Assembly: GCF_017876775.1 (NCBI RefSeq)
Contig: NZ_JAGIOP010000002.1
Location: 3,100,001-3,164,000 of the forward strand
Source of the DNA: Mycolicibacterium lutetiense
GTDB taxonomy: Bacteria > Actinomycetota > Actinomycetes > Mycobacteriales > Mycobacteriaceae
Length of the DNA stretch: 64,000 bases
Direction: 5' to 3'
In this document: one piece after another, positions 46,562 through 54,948 of the stretch
Layout of the letters: each line of letters starts with the position of its first letter
Numbering within the stretch: position 1 is the first letter of the stretch
Made by a program: the position numbers and the translations under genes
Notes under the pieces: generated by a model
Seen by the model: only the letters and a program-made list of their open reading frames with translations
What the model was told of the DNA's origin: nothing
Databases searched by the model: none

Positions 46562-46840
46562 TCAGTTCTCCAGCCACAGGTCGACGCCCTCGGTGGTGAA
46601 GATCGACAACACGGTGCTCCACGTGTCTTCACCGAGTGCCTCTTTGATGTTGCGGTAGTCGGTCATGACGAACCGGAAGCGGCGATCCTCGGGGGTACCG
46701 AAACCGCCTCGGAGGCAGTCGGCCAGCGCGTCCAGGTTCGAGCCGAAGTAGCCGCCGTCGCCGTTGACCGCGCGGCCGATCTCGGTGAAGAAGTCCGCCT
46801 TGGAACCCACCCGGGTCCCGTCGATCCGATACGTCTTCAC
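46562..46840 (-). CDS. Barstar-family RNase inhibitor (immunity protein)
   Basis: 92 residues, the usual barstar length. The inhibitory helix GGYFGSNLDALADCLRGGF aligns with the barnase-binding helix of barstar, keeping both aspartates; the tryptophan between them is alanine here. The C-terminus (EGVDLWLEN) is also typical. Its GTG start overlaps the stop of the upstream RNase gene (GTGA), so the pair is translationally coupled. It should stay in the cytoplasm and protect against the RNase before its export. Confidence 0.9.
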   Translation of the reverse strand: MKTYRIDGTRVGSKADFFTEIGRAVNGDGGYFGSNLDALADCLRGGFGTPEDRRFRFVMTDYRNIKEALGEDTWSTVLSIFTTEGVDLWLEN

Positions 46841-47232
46841 GTGCCTCCGATCAGGCAGAACGATTCGTAATGGTCACCGGTGTAGTAGTACTCGGGCGGA
46901 TCGGTCTGCGGCGTTCCCCCGGTGACGATGCGCCGCTTGCCGCGATGTTTGGTGCCCGGCGTGGGGACCGTGTACTCGTGGTAGTAACCGCGCTGGTGTT
47001 TGGGCAGCCGGCCTTCGTAGTTCCCGAAAGTGACGCCGTCGTTGCGCGGGTAGGGAAAAGGCCCACCGGATTGGATGAGCTCAACGGTCGTGTCGGCCTC
47101 CGGCGGGAGGCCGCTCAGATCGCAGGTGCCGTCCGCTGCCGGCGACGTCCCGGGGGATACCGGGGCCGGGGCGCAGCAGCCCGAAAGCAGACCGCACAGC
47201 ACTGCCAGCGCCGCAATGCGTGATCGTCCCAT
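46837..47232 (-). CDS. Guanyl-specific ribonuclease (RNase Sa/barnase type), predicted lipoprotein
   Basis: 131 residues from the ATG at 47232. The N-terminus RIAALAVLCGLLSGC ends in a lipobox with C19, so the enzyme is predicted to be lipid anchored outside the membrane. The catalytic domain closely follows RNase Sa: NDGVTFGNYEGRLP, GYYHEYTVPTPG with catalytic E86, RGKRRIVTGG with R100/R101, and YYYTGDHYESF with H121. C37 and C126 may pair. It precedes and overlaps a barstar gene. It could degrade extracellular RNA for nutrition or act as an antibacterial toxin; the sequence does not decide. Confidence 0.88.
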   Translation of the reverse strand: MGRSRIAALAVLCGLLSGCCAPAPVSPGTSPAADGTCDLSGLPPEADTTVELIQSGGPFPYPRNDGVTFGNYEGRLPKHQRGYYHEYTVPTPGTKHRGKRRIVTGGTPQTDPPEYYYTGDHYESFCLIGGT

Positions 47233-47304
47233 CGCGATGAGGCTAGCAACAGGCCCGCCAAATCCGGGGTCAACGGCGCCAGCCGTGCGACCATCGTTAC
47301 TCGA

Positions 47305-49461
47305 GTGAACAGAGTTACAACCCTTGCGGAGCCCAAAAGCCGCCGCGGCAGCGCCGCGAGCGGGCGAAACCCCTTGTCGAACAAACAATTTCGCCCCGAC
47401 ATCGAAGGGCTGCGGGCGGTCGCGGTGCTGGCCGTGGTGCTGTTTCACGCCGGGGTGCCCGGTTTCGGCGGCGGGTTCATCGGCGTCGACGTGTTCTTCG
47501 TCGTGTCGGGATTTCTGATCACCGGGCTGCTGTGGCGTGAGGCCTCGAGTACCGGGACGGTCCGGATGGCGCAGTTCTACGCCGGCCGGGCCCGACGATT
47601 GCTACCGGCCGCTGCCCTGGTCCTGGTCGCGACATCGCTGGCAGCCACCCTCCTCCTCCCGCCGCTGCGGGCCCGCTCGGTGCTGGCCGACGCGATTGCC
47701 AGTGCCCTGTACGCCGGCAATTACCGGTTCGCGGCCGAGGGGACGGACTACCTGGCGGCCGAGACGGCTGCGTCTCCGCTGCAGCACTACTGGTCACTCG
47801 GCGTGGAGGAACAGTTCTATCTGCTGTGGCCGGCGCTGATCCTGGGCACAGCCTGGCTGCTGACCCGCAGCGGCCGGGGCACCCGCTCCGCCGTCCCGTA
47901 CACGTGCGTGCTGGCCGTGGTGGCGGGCGTGTCGCTCGCCCTGTCGCTGGCGTGGACCCAGACCATGCCGCCGTGGGCGTTCTTCTCCCTGCCGACCCGC
48001 GCCTGGGAGTTGGCCGCCGGCGGGCTGATCGCGTTGACCGCGGCGCACTGGCGCAGCCTGCCGCCGGTCTGCGCGGCGTTGGTCGGCTGGGGTGGCCTGC
48101 TGTTGATCCTGGCCACCTGTACCCAGCTCGGCACGGCCACCCCCTACCCGGGCACCGCGGCCCTGCTGCCGGTGATGGGTACCGCCCTGGTGATCGGGGC
48201 GGGTTGCGCCATACCCGATCTGGGTGTGGGACGGCTCCTGTCGAAGCCGGCAATACGCGGCCTCGGTCGGGTGTCCTACTCGTGGTACCTGTGGCACTGG
48301 CCGGTATTGCTGTTGGCGCCTGCGCTGTTCGGCCATGACGGGGGTCTGGCCGGCCGACTGGCCATGGTGGTGATGGCGCTCGGCCTGGCGGTCCTGACCT
48401 TGCACCTGGTCGAGAACCCGGCCCGGTTCGCCGCGGCGTTGCGGGGCTCGTCGTGGCGCAGCCTGGCCGTCGGCGCGACGGCGACGGGGGTCGCAGTCTG
48501 CGCGGGCCTGGCGTTGCTGGCGGTGCGCCCGGTTCCGACGGGATCCGGGCCGGAGGCCGTTCCGGTCGCCCTCCCGGTCAGCGGGGCGGTATTCCCTCGT
48601 TCTTCTGCGCCGACGCTGACGCCCGAGCAGCAGGTCCAGGCCGCCGTCGCCGCCTCGGCCGAGCTGGCCGCGGTGCCGTCGAATTTGTCACCGCCACTGG
48701 GCAATATCACCAAACCCGAGGCGTTCGTCAACGGTTGTGTCCTGTCCTGGCAAGACGTCGTGGTGCCCGACTGCGCGTCCGGCGACATCACGTCGGCCAC
48801 GAAAGTCGCACTGATCGGCGATTCGCACGCCGGGATGTGGCAACCTGCCCTGGAAACCGCAGCACAGCAACAGGGTTGGCGGCTGGAGACCTTCGCGAAA
48901 GTCACCTGCCCACCGATGAAGCTTCCGATCCGCAGCCCCTACCTCGAACGCGAGTTCACCGAATGCCAGCAGTGGCGGGCTGACGTGCTGACCCGGATCG
49001 CCAAGGAACGCCCGGCGCTGATCGTGCTGGACATGGTGCGCCGCTACGGCGCCGATTTCGGGTTCGTCAGCTACGATCCGACCTGGCTGGACGGGCTGAC
49101 GCGACTGGTGGCTCAGCTGCGCGGAACCGGCGCGCGGGTCCTGGTCCTGGGCCCCGTGCCCGACCCGCACACCACCGTGCCGACCTGCCTGTCCGCGCAC
49201 ATGGACGACGCCTCCGCCTGCGCGCCCGACCGTTCGACTGCGGTGAACGCCAAGGGTATTGCCGCCGAGACGGCGGCGGTGCAAGCCGGCGGCGGGCAGT
49301 ACGCGCGACTGGACCAGTTCTTCTGCACCGACCAGCGCTGCCCGGTGATCGTCGGCAACACGTTGGTCTTCCGCGACGACAACCACATCACCGCCGAATA
49401 CGCGCAGCTGCTGTCGCCGGTGATTGCGCGCCTGACCGAAAGCGCGTTGGCACCCAACTAG
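47305..49461 (+). CDS. Acyltransferase 3 / SGNH fusion (OafA-type)
   Basis: 718 residues from a GTG at 47305. Residues about 28-390 form a ten-helix acyltransferase-3 domain with FRPDIEGLRAVAVLAVVLFH, FGGGFIGVDVFFVVSGFLIT and YWSLGVEEQFYLLWP. The C-terminal 260 residues are an extracytoplasmic SGNH domain with VALIGDSHAGMW (nucleophile serine) and the Asp/His block FRDDNHITAEYA. Such proteins O-acetylate or O-succinylate surface polysaccharides or lipids. The acceptor is unknown. It is divergent from the RNase gene by 72 bp and ends six bases before the convergent oxygenase gene. Confidence 0.92.
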   Translation: MNRVTTLAEPKSRRGSAASGRNPLSNKQFRPDIEGLRAVAVLAVVLFHAGVPGFGGGFIGVDVFFVVSGFLITGLLWREASSTGTVRMAQFYAGRARRLLPAAALVLVATSLAATLLLPPLRARSVLADAIASALYAGNYRFAAEGTDYLAAETAASPLQHYWSLGVEEQFYLLWPALILGTAWLLTRSGRGTRSAVPYTCVLAVVAGVSLALSLAWTQTMPPWAFFSLPTRAWELAAGGLIALTAAHWRSLPPVCAALVGWGGLLLILATCTQLGTATPYPGTAALLPVMGTALVIGAGCAIPDLGVGRLLSKPAIRGLGRVSYSWYLWHWPVLLLAPALFGHDGGLAGRLAMVVMALGLAVLTLHLVENPARFAAALRGSSWRSLAVGATATGVAVCAGLALLAVRPVPTGSGPEAVPVALPVSGAVFPRSSAPTLTPEQQVQAAVAASAELAAVPSNLSPPLGNITKPEAFVNGCVLSWQDVVVPDCASGDITSATKVALIGDSHAGMWQPALETAAQQQGWRLETFAKVTCPPMKLPIRSPYLEREFTECQQWRADVLTRIAKERPALIVLDMVRRYGADFGFVSYDPTWLDGLTRLVAQLRGTGARVLVLGPVPDPHTTVPTCLSAHMDDASACAPDRSTAVNAKGIAAETAAVQAGGGQYARLDQFFCTDQRCPVIVGNTLVFRDDNHITAEYAQLLSPVIARLTESALAPN

Positions 49462-49467
49462 CTCGGA

Positions 49468-51024
49468 TCACCACGCGGCCACCCGATCGGTGAACGCACC
49501 GTGGTAGCTCATCGGCAGGTGGAACGGCAGCCAGGCCTCAGCGACCGGTCCCGCATCGACCCGCGGAGCGTCGAACACCATGAGCCGGCTGCGATGCTGA
49601 GTTTCGTCGTAGCCCACGGTCAGCACCCATCCGTCACCCTCGTCGGTGCTGCCCGGGCGGGGCACGAAGATCGGCTCGACGAGTTTGTGGCCCGGCGGGC
49701 AGTAGGTCTGCACGCTGCCGTCGGTGTGGTTGAAGCGGCCGATGCCCTCCCCGCCGCCCTCCCCGTCGCCGGGCGCGGTCACGTACGTCACCGAGTGCGG
49801 TTGAGTTGATCGGCGCTGATCGATCTGCGGGAATTCGCAGCCCATCTGTGCCAGTGGTTCAACCAGGACACGGTCACCAGGGGTGATGCGGAACCGGGTC
49901 AGCCGCACCGTATCCGGTACGTCCTCGGTGGCAACGTCTTCGTACAACCGGGACATGTCGCTGCGGCTGTCGGCCCCCCAGGCGTGCATGCCGGCGAAGG
50001 TCTCCGGGGCGAACCGCGGCAACTCGACCACCACATCGGTGCCGTCCTCGTAAGCGTTGGCGTAGTGCCACATGTAGAACGGATCGGTCTCGATCACCCG
50101 GACCCGTCCGCCGTCGCGCGGGGCGACGACGAAGTAGGAGGGTTCGTTCTCCTTGAACTGCATGGCGTCCCAATAGGATTCCCGCCCCAGCACCGCCCAG
50201 GGATTGATCCGCAGCGGGGAGAGCATGAAGACGGCGTAGCGCGGGGTCAGCGCCATGTCGTGGATGAGCCCCACGCCCGGTAGCGGCACCGCCCGCAGGT
50301 ACCGGGTGACGCCGCGGTTGTCGGTCTCATACAGGCGCAGCCGCATGCGCGGAATCGCCTCGCCCGCAAGTTCCCGCAGCCGCCTGATCTTTTCGGCCCG
50401 GTTCGGGGCGCTGCGGACATGCCGCATATCGAAGCGGGGGAAGTAGGGCTCGAACCCGAAGTTGACCCGGGAGTCCGTCGTCGCGTCGTAGGTGTAGTGC
50501 GCGGAGTACGCGCCGATCGGGCCCTTCAGCACCCCGTCGAGGCTGCACATCCCGATCGTGTTGAGGGTGTCGAGATCCATGCCGTGCGGGCGTCCACCCT
50601 CCCAGAGTGCGAGCAGTTGGTCCTGGCCGATCATCACGTTGGTGTTGGCGGTGTTGGCCGGCAGCCGAAGTGCGTTGGCCCGCATGCCCCCTGGACGCTG
50701 GTGGGCGAATCCGCGTTTGACCATCCGACCCGCCGCGGTGGTGGTCAGGTAGTGCTCGGTGCGGACGAAGCGGTTCTTGAACCGCACCCCGTTACCGTCG
50801 ATCGCGAAGGCGACCACCATGCCGTCGGCGTCGAACAGGCTGTCCACCTGCGAGGCACCGATGTTCCAGCGGCCCGATCCGTTGCGGTAGAGCGTGCCGG
50901 CCAATCCTTGCGGGATCGTGCCGGTGATCTCGGTCAGTTTCAGGTCATATTCGCCGGGGACGTCCTCCCAGTACCGCGAGGGACCGTCGATCTGAGGCGA
51001 GGCGGGAGCAGCCATAAAAGACAT
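49468..51024 (-). CDS. Carotenoid cleavage oxygenase family enzyme
   Basis: 518 residues. The seven-bladed propeller dioxygenase family is recognised by four iron-ligand histidines: H176 (GAYSAHYTYD), H255 (GLIHDMALTPRY), H320 (PFYMWHYANAYEDG) and H508 (PMSYHGAFTDR). Other family segments are YRNGSGRWNIG and DADGMVVAFAI. M. tuberculosis has two such proteins (Rv0654 and Rv0913c); this one cannot be assigned to either by eye. The start lies in an inverted repeat immediately after the TetR gene, suggesting that the repressor controls it. A second in-frame ATG at 51015 is an alternative start. Confidence 0.92.
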   Translation of the reverse strand: MSFMAAPASPQIDGPSRYWEDVPGEYDLKLTEITGTIPQGLAGTLYRNGSGRWNIGASQVDSLFDADGMVVAFAIDGNGVRFKNRFVRTEHYLTTTAAGRMVKRGFAHQRPGGMRANALRLPANTANTNVMIGQDQLLALWEGGRPHGMDLDTLNTIGMCSLDGVLKGPIGAYSAHYTYDATTDSRVNFGFEPYFPRFDMRHVRSAPNRAEKIRRLRELAGEAIPRMRLRLYETDNRGVTRYLRAVPLPGVGLIHDMALTPRYAVFMLSPLRINPWAVLGRESYWDAMQFKENEPSYFVVAPRDGGRVRVIETDPFYMWHYANAYEDGTDVVVELPRFAPETFAGMHAWGADSRSDMSRLYEDVATEDVPDTVRLTRFRITPGDRVLVEPLAQMGCEFPQIDQRRSTQPHSVTYVTAPGDGEGGGEGIGRFNHTDGSVQTYCPPGHKLVEPIFVPRPGSTDEGDGWVLTVGYDETQHRSRLMVFDAPRVDAGPVAEAWLPFHLPMSYHGAFTDRVAAW

Positions 51025-51038
51025 GTTGTCTTTTATGG
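51012..51038. promoter_or_regulatory. Perfect inverted repeat at the tetR / oxygenase junction
   Basis: CCATAAAAGACA and its exact complement TGTCTTTTATGG are separated by three bases. The element covers the oxygenase start codon and the TetR stop codon. Length and symmetry fit a TetR-type operator within the operon. Confidence 0.6.
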
Positions 51039-51680
51039 CTGGCCGCTGTCAATAGCCGAGACATCGAACGGGCTGAACGGCAGGGCCGAACCCCCGTCCC
51101 AGCACAGCTTCGTGAGGTGTTCGACGAGCTCAGCCCGTGGCATCGAGGAGTCTCGGAGCCACCATTGCGCGCTGACCATGACCGAGCCGACGATGGCCCG
51201 GGCCCATGGCGCCGCCGCCGCGGTATCTGCACCACCGGCCGCCATCGAGACGGCCAACATGGCCTCGACCGCGGTGGCGAGTTCGTCGAAGATTCCCGGC
51301 ATTTCATGGCCACCGGCGGCATGCACGCTCAACGCCCGGTACAGGTTCGGATCGTCCTGCATCCAGGCGCAGATGACGTCGAAGAACAACGCCATGCGTT
51401 GGCGCAGGTCAGTGGAACCGGCGGCACGCCTGGTGATCTCGATCAGCAGGCGGTGGGCCTGACGCTCTCCGAGAGCCGACAGGATGGCCGCCCGATTCGG
51501 GAAGACCGCATAGACGGCCGACCGCACGAAGCCGGCCTCCTTGGCCAACTCGGCGATCCCCACATCGGGCCCGTGGGCGCGGATCGCACGCTCGGCCGCG
51601 TCGAGCAGATCCGAGCGCCGTTGCCCGACGTCGACACCAGGTCCGGCGGGCCTACCGCGCCCGCGCCTTGCCGAAGTCAC
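51033..51680 (-). CDS. TetR-family regulator upstream of the carotenoid oxygenase
   Basis: 215 residues. Helix-turn-helix region: RSDLLDAAERAIRAHGPDVG, then IAELAKEAGFVRSAVYAVFP. The N-terminus (RRGRGRPAGPGVDVGQRR) is basic and flexible. The C-terminal domain has a helical ligand core. The stop lies eight bases before the oxygenase start on the same strand, a two-gene unit. A 12-bp inverted repeat at the junction may be its operator. The effector is unknown; a carotenoid or apocarotenoid would fit the context (speculation). Confidence 0.9.
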   Translation of the reverse strand: MTSARRGRGRPAGPGVDVGQRRSDLLDAAERAIRAHGPDVGIAELAKEAGFVRSAVYAVFPNRAAILSALGERQAHRLLIEITRRAAGSTDLRQRMALFFDVICAWMQDDPNLYRALSVHAAGGHEMPGIFDELATAVEAMLAVSMAAGGADTAAAAPWARAIVGSVMVSAQWWLRDSSMPRAELVEHLTKLCWDGGSALPFSPFDVSAIDSGQP

Positions 51681-51693
51681 ATGCCGATCGTAG

Positions 51694-53850
51694 TTAGGCG
51701 GCGTCCTTCTTCTTGGCCTTCTCCTTGGCCTTCTTGGCGGGCTTCACCGAATCGCCGGCCTTCTTGACGTTGTCCTTCACGTCGTTGGCCGCCTTCTGCA
51801 CGCCCTTCTCGACACCTTCGGCTGCGGCCTTGATCTGCTTGCGCCCATCCTCGGCAACGCTGTTCACCCGCTCCTGGGCATCCTTGAACGCCTTGGCCGT
51901 CCGGTTACGCGCCTTCTCGGCCGACACCCTCGTGCGTTCACCGGCCGCCTTGACCGACTTCTCGACCTCTTCGCGAGCATCGTCGGCTGCGGCGGTCAGC
52001 TTCTTGGTGTCGTCTCGGACGTTGACCTTCGACTTGTTGACAACCAACTCTTCCGTGCCGATGTCGGCCTGTGCGATACCTTCCGGCTCAGAGCTTGTCT
52101 TCGCAATGCTCTGTGTCCCACCGCCATTCCCAAGTTCGGCGAGGTCGGGAATCTCCAGCCCGGACAGGTTCGATGAGCCACCGACGCCCAGCAGGCCCAA
52201 CAGGGTCTTGATCGGATTGGAGACCGGGGTCTGGCTCACCAGGCCATCGTCGATCGCCTTCTGGATGCCGGTGACGAGGTTGTCGACCAGATGCGCGGGC
52301 ACCTTTCCCCAATCGACGTCGGCAGGGAGGGTACCGAAAGCGGTTGGGACATCGGCTTCGTCGAGCGTCCGCTCGTACACGCCCGTCGTCGGGTTGTACT
52401 CCACGTCGGCGTAGCCGAGGTTGACCAGGCTGGTGAGCGCCGGGCTCAGCGCCGCGCCGATCGGGTTGTTGAGGTTCGCCCCGGTCAGCAGGTTGACGAC
52501 GTCGTACGCCAGATACGTCGGCTCCAGGAGGGGCAGGCTCCGCGCCGGGATCGTGACGTAGATGTTGAGCTTGGGGCCCAGCTGGGGGTTGTCCCCGGGA
52601 TCGTCCAAATAGTCGGTGACGCCCGCGCCCAGCTGCGTCGTGATCTGGTCGATCAGCACCGCACTGAGCGTGTCGAGCGACTGGTTCCGCAGGATATAAG
52701 TCGGGAAAAGCCCTGCCGCAGCGTTATTCGTCATGGTGAACGGGTTGGGCCAAGCCGCGAAGTCTGACTGGGGCAGATACTCTGCCGTCGCATCGATCTT
52801 GATCGGGATCAGGTTGGCCCCGCCGAGGGTGAGCCCGAGCAACGGCACATCACCGATCACGGGCACGTCGCCGACGACGCTGGTCCCACTGCTCTGCACC
52901 TGGGTATCGGGTGTCACCGTGTCGATCCCGAGCAACCCGAACAGCGGGTAGGCCCGCGCCAGGATGCCGCCGTTGGCCCGACCCGGGTTGTCGATGAGGA
53001 TCATCGGCAGGATGGTGAAACTGCCGAGCAGAGGGTTGGTGCCGGTGTAGTTGGCGCCACCGGGTTGATTCGGTAGGTCGTCGACCACCTGTTGGTAGGC
53101 CGCGCCCGCCGCGAACGCGCCGAGGCCCCAGCCCGCCACGACGGGAATCCGCACGTCCGCGACATTGGTGCTCATCGATGGCAGGTCCATACCGGTGAGC
53201 AGCTTGAATGCGGCCTTGATCGGGATGAGGCCAGGGCCGGACGTGGGAAGACCGAGCGCCGTGAAGAGAGAACCGAGCCCGATATCGAGATACTCGGCGT
53301 TGTTGATCTCGTCGGCCGCCGAGTTCGGGAACGACGGCACCCACCCGAGGTCGACACCGAGCAGACGGATGAGTGTGAAGAGCCCACCGGTCGTGATCAG
53401 GTTGATCCCCGCCGAGGACAACGGATCGTCGAGGTCGATGCCGAGAGCGTCGGCCAGATCGCCGATGGGCAACCCGCCCAGTGCACCTCCGAGGGCCCCG
53501 CCCAGTGCGTCATCGAGCGGCCCCCTGATGGCGGCCGTCGGATCGATGCCCGCCGCCTGCAGCAGCGCCAGCAGGTTGAAGTTGTCGACGAACGCCGTCT
53601 CAAGCTGTGCGCCCACGGTCTGAAACTGGTTGTAGACCTGAGTTCCGAACCCGCCGGTGAGGTCTGGGATCTGGTCGGGCGGCGGGAAGATCTGAACCCC
53701 GGATTGCAGGCGGAGGTCGCGCTGGACCGCTGCGGCCTGGGCCGGCGGCGGAGCAATGCCCACCGTCAGCGCGGTGACCGTTGCGGTAGCCGCTCCGAGG
53801 GTGGCAACCCTCTTGACGCGCCGCCACTGCCTCCGGTGTTTGACTGCCAT
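51694..53850 (-). CDS. Large secreted protein with Lys/Ala-rich C-terminal tail, function unknown
   Basis: 718 residues. Basic N-terminus (KHRRQWRRVKRVATLG) and a hydrophobic stretch to about residue 40 (cleavage near AQAAAV) form a signal peptide. The body (about 45-560) has no enzyme motif I recognise. It contains repeated Leu-Gly-rich segments (LDDALGGALGGALGGLPIGD) and a central domain (VAGWGLGAFAAGAAYQQVVD, ILIDNPGRANGGILARAYPL) loosely reminiscent of mycobacterial PE-PPE-type exported proteins. From about residue 600 a helical, highly charged tail rich in Lys, Ala, Glu and Asp runs to the end (KKAKEKAKKKDAA), like apolipoprotein or histone tails. GAAAGGAC seven bases before the ATG supports the start. 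The upstream region carries a short leader frame and a direct repeat. Confidence 0.75.
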   Translation of the reverse strand: MAVKHRRQWRRVKRVATLGAATATVTALTVGIAPPPAQAAAVQRDLRLQSGVQIFPPPDQIPDLTGGFGTQVYNQFQTVGAQLETAFVDNFNLLALLQAAGIDPTAAIRGPLDDALGGALGGALGGLPIGDLADALGIDLDDPLSSAGINLITTGGLFTLIRLLGVDLGWVPSFPNSAADEINNAEYLDIGLGSLFTALGLPTSGPGLIPIKAAFKLLTGMDLPSMSTNVADVRIPVVAGWGLGAFAAGAAYQQVVDDLPNQPGGANYTGTNPLLGSFTILPMILIDNPGRANGGILARAYPLFGLLGIDTVTPDTQVQSSGTSVVGDVPVIGDVPLLGLTLGGANLIPIKIDATAEYLPQSDFAAWPNPFTMTNNAAAGLFPTYILRNQSLDTLSAVLIDQITTQLGAGVTDYLDDPGDNPQLGPKLNIYVTIPARSLPLLEPTYLAYDVVNLLTGANLNNPIGAALSPALTSLVNLGYADVEYNPTTGVYERTLDEADVPTAFGTLPADVDWGKVPAHLVDNLVTGIQKAIDDGLVSQTPVSNPIKTLLGLLGVGGSSNLSGLEIPDLAELGNGGGTQSIAKTSSEPEGIAQADIGTEELVVNKSKVNVRDDTKKLTAAADDAREEVEKSVKAAGERTRVSAEKARNRTAKAFKDAQERVNSVAEDGRKQIKAAAEGVEKGVQKAANDVKDNVKKAGDSVKPAKKAKEKAKKKDAA

Positions 53851-54192
53851 CTGACCAGTCCTTTCGGCCGCCTTCTCAGGTTGATCTCAGGCAACGTAAC
53901 ACCGTCATGACCTCCTTCTCTCGATTGCTGGAAAGAATTTTGCTTTTCATGTTTCTCGCGGCCCGCAAACTGTTAATGTTCGACTCAGGCGGCGCTGGTC
54001 AGTGTTTACAGATATTGACGAGATTGACAGTTACCTGGCCGGCTCGATCGATTTCTCCCGCACGAGCATTGCTACCTGCCGAGGACGACATCCCCGCGAA
54101 AACCAGGCGGGACGCAACGGCGCTTCGCGGAGTTCGGCCAAAGCACCTGCGCGCCAGTGGAAAGCAGACGACCATCCGGCAAGATAGCTGGA
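53851..54192. other. 342-bp divergent intergenic region with short leader frame
   Basis: AT-richer than its surroundings. On the minus strand AAGGAGGTC precedes an ATG at 53908 that opens a ten-codon frame (MTVLRCLRST, 53876-53908) ending 25 bases before the secreted-protein start. A GTG two codons later has ideal spacing to the ribosome binding site. The 19-bp direct repeat at 53874-53892 overlaps its end. On the plus strand TTGACA at 54024 is the only promoter-like element noted. Nothing else was recognised. Confidence 0.4.
53874..53892 (+). promoter_or_regulatory. 19-bp direct repeat, possible response-regulator box (second copy)
   Basis: TCTCAGGT-TGA-TCTCAGGC matches the 3566-3584 element at 15 of 19 positions with the same 8-3-8 layout. 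It lies 24 bp upstream of the large secreted protein's start, in the leader region. Confidence 0.45.
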
Positions 54193-54948
54193 ATGGGGAT
54201 CAGCCTGTTACCGTTCACTCGCCTTTCGGACGCCGCCGTTTCGGGCGCCCTCGGAAATGCGGTGGCCGTGATCAACCCGGCACTCGATATCGTCACCCGA
54301 TTCGACCCGCTCGGCCTGAGGCGACGTACCCATCACGAGGAGCCCGCCGACGGGGCTGTCGGTAAGTCCCTCGACATCGCGGCCGCGTTGCTCAACTTCG
54401 CCGAAGTGCCGGGTACCAAGGCCTGGGCCGAGATGGATCAGGACGGCCACGTGAAGTGGTGGGTGCATCGCGTCGGGGCGGTGACCACGATCCTCGTCGC
54501 ATTCCCCGGCGCATTGGGCGTCCTCGCGGACCGGCTTCCGATCCAGGACTTCCTGGGCTTCACCAACCAGGCCATCGTGTTGTGCGCGGTGGCCCGTGAG
54601 GACGGCGTCACCGACCATGACGACCAGGTGCAATTGCTGGGTGCGGTGTTGTGCGACCGTCAACTCCCCGACCCTGACCTCGACGCGCAGGCTGCCGAAG
54701 CCACAACGCAATCGCTGCCCGAGAAAGTCTGGGAGTTCGCCGGCACGGTACGTGCCGTAGGCGATGAGTTCGCGAAAAGGCCACACCCGCAAAAGCTTTA
54801 CCGCTATCTGGGCATGCTGCCCGGCGTCGGCGCGGTGGCCGACTACTTCGGTGAGTTCACCGCCCTGCAGCACGCCGCCAACGAGGGCGCGGCGTGGATC
54901 AACGAGCACTCTCCGCAGGAACCGGCTCCGCAGCCGGCCCGAACTTGA
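54193..54948 (+). CDS. Conserved-looking protein of unknown function
   Basis: 251 residues from the ATG at 54193. No family recognised. One hydrophobic segment (VGAVTTILVAFPGALGVLAD, about residues 92-111) could span or dip into the membrane. The rest is soluble-looking and acidic, with a C-terminal LYRYLGMLPGVGAVADYFGE segment. The real codon bias and lack of stops support a gene. It is divergent from the large secreted protein and overlaps the convergent DUF1275 gene by 50 bases. A longer frame from 54157 lacks a better start. Confidence 0.6.
   Translation: MGISLLPFTRLSDAAVSGALGNAVAVINPALDIVTRFDPLGLRRRTHHEEPADGAVGKSLDIAAALLNFAEVPGTKAWAEMDQDGHVKWWVHRVGAVTTILVAFPGALGVLADRLPIQDFLGFTNQAIVLCAVAREDGVTDHDDQVQLLGAVLCDRQLPDPDLDAQAAEATTQSLPEKVWEFAGTVRAVGDEFAKRPHPQKLYRYLGMLPGVGAVADYFGEFTALQHAANEGAAWINEHSPQEPAPQPART

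Noticed and set aside
53907..54365. Plus-strand frame across the divergent intergenic region into the unknown gene
   Set aside because: It overlaps the better-supported gene starting at 54193 in another frame and its translation looks random.
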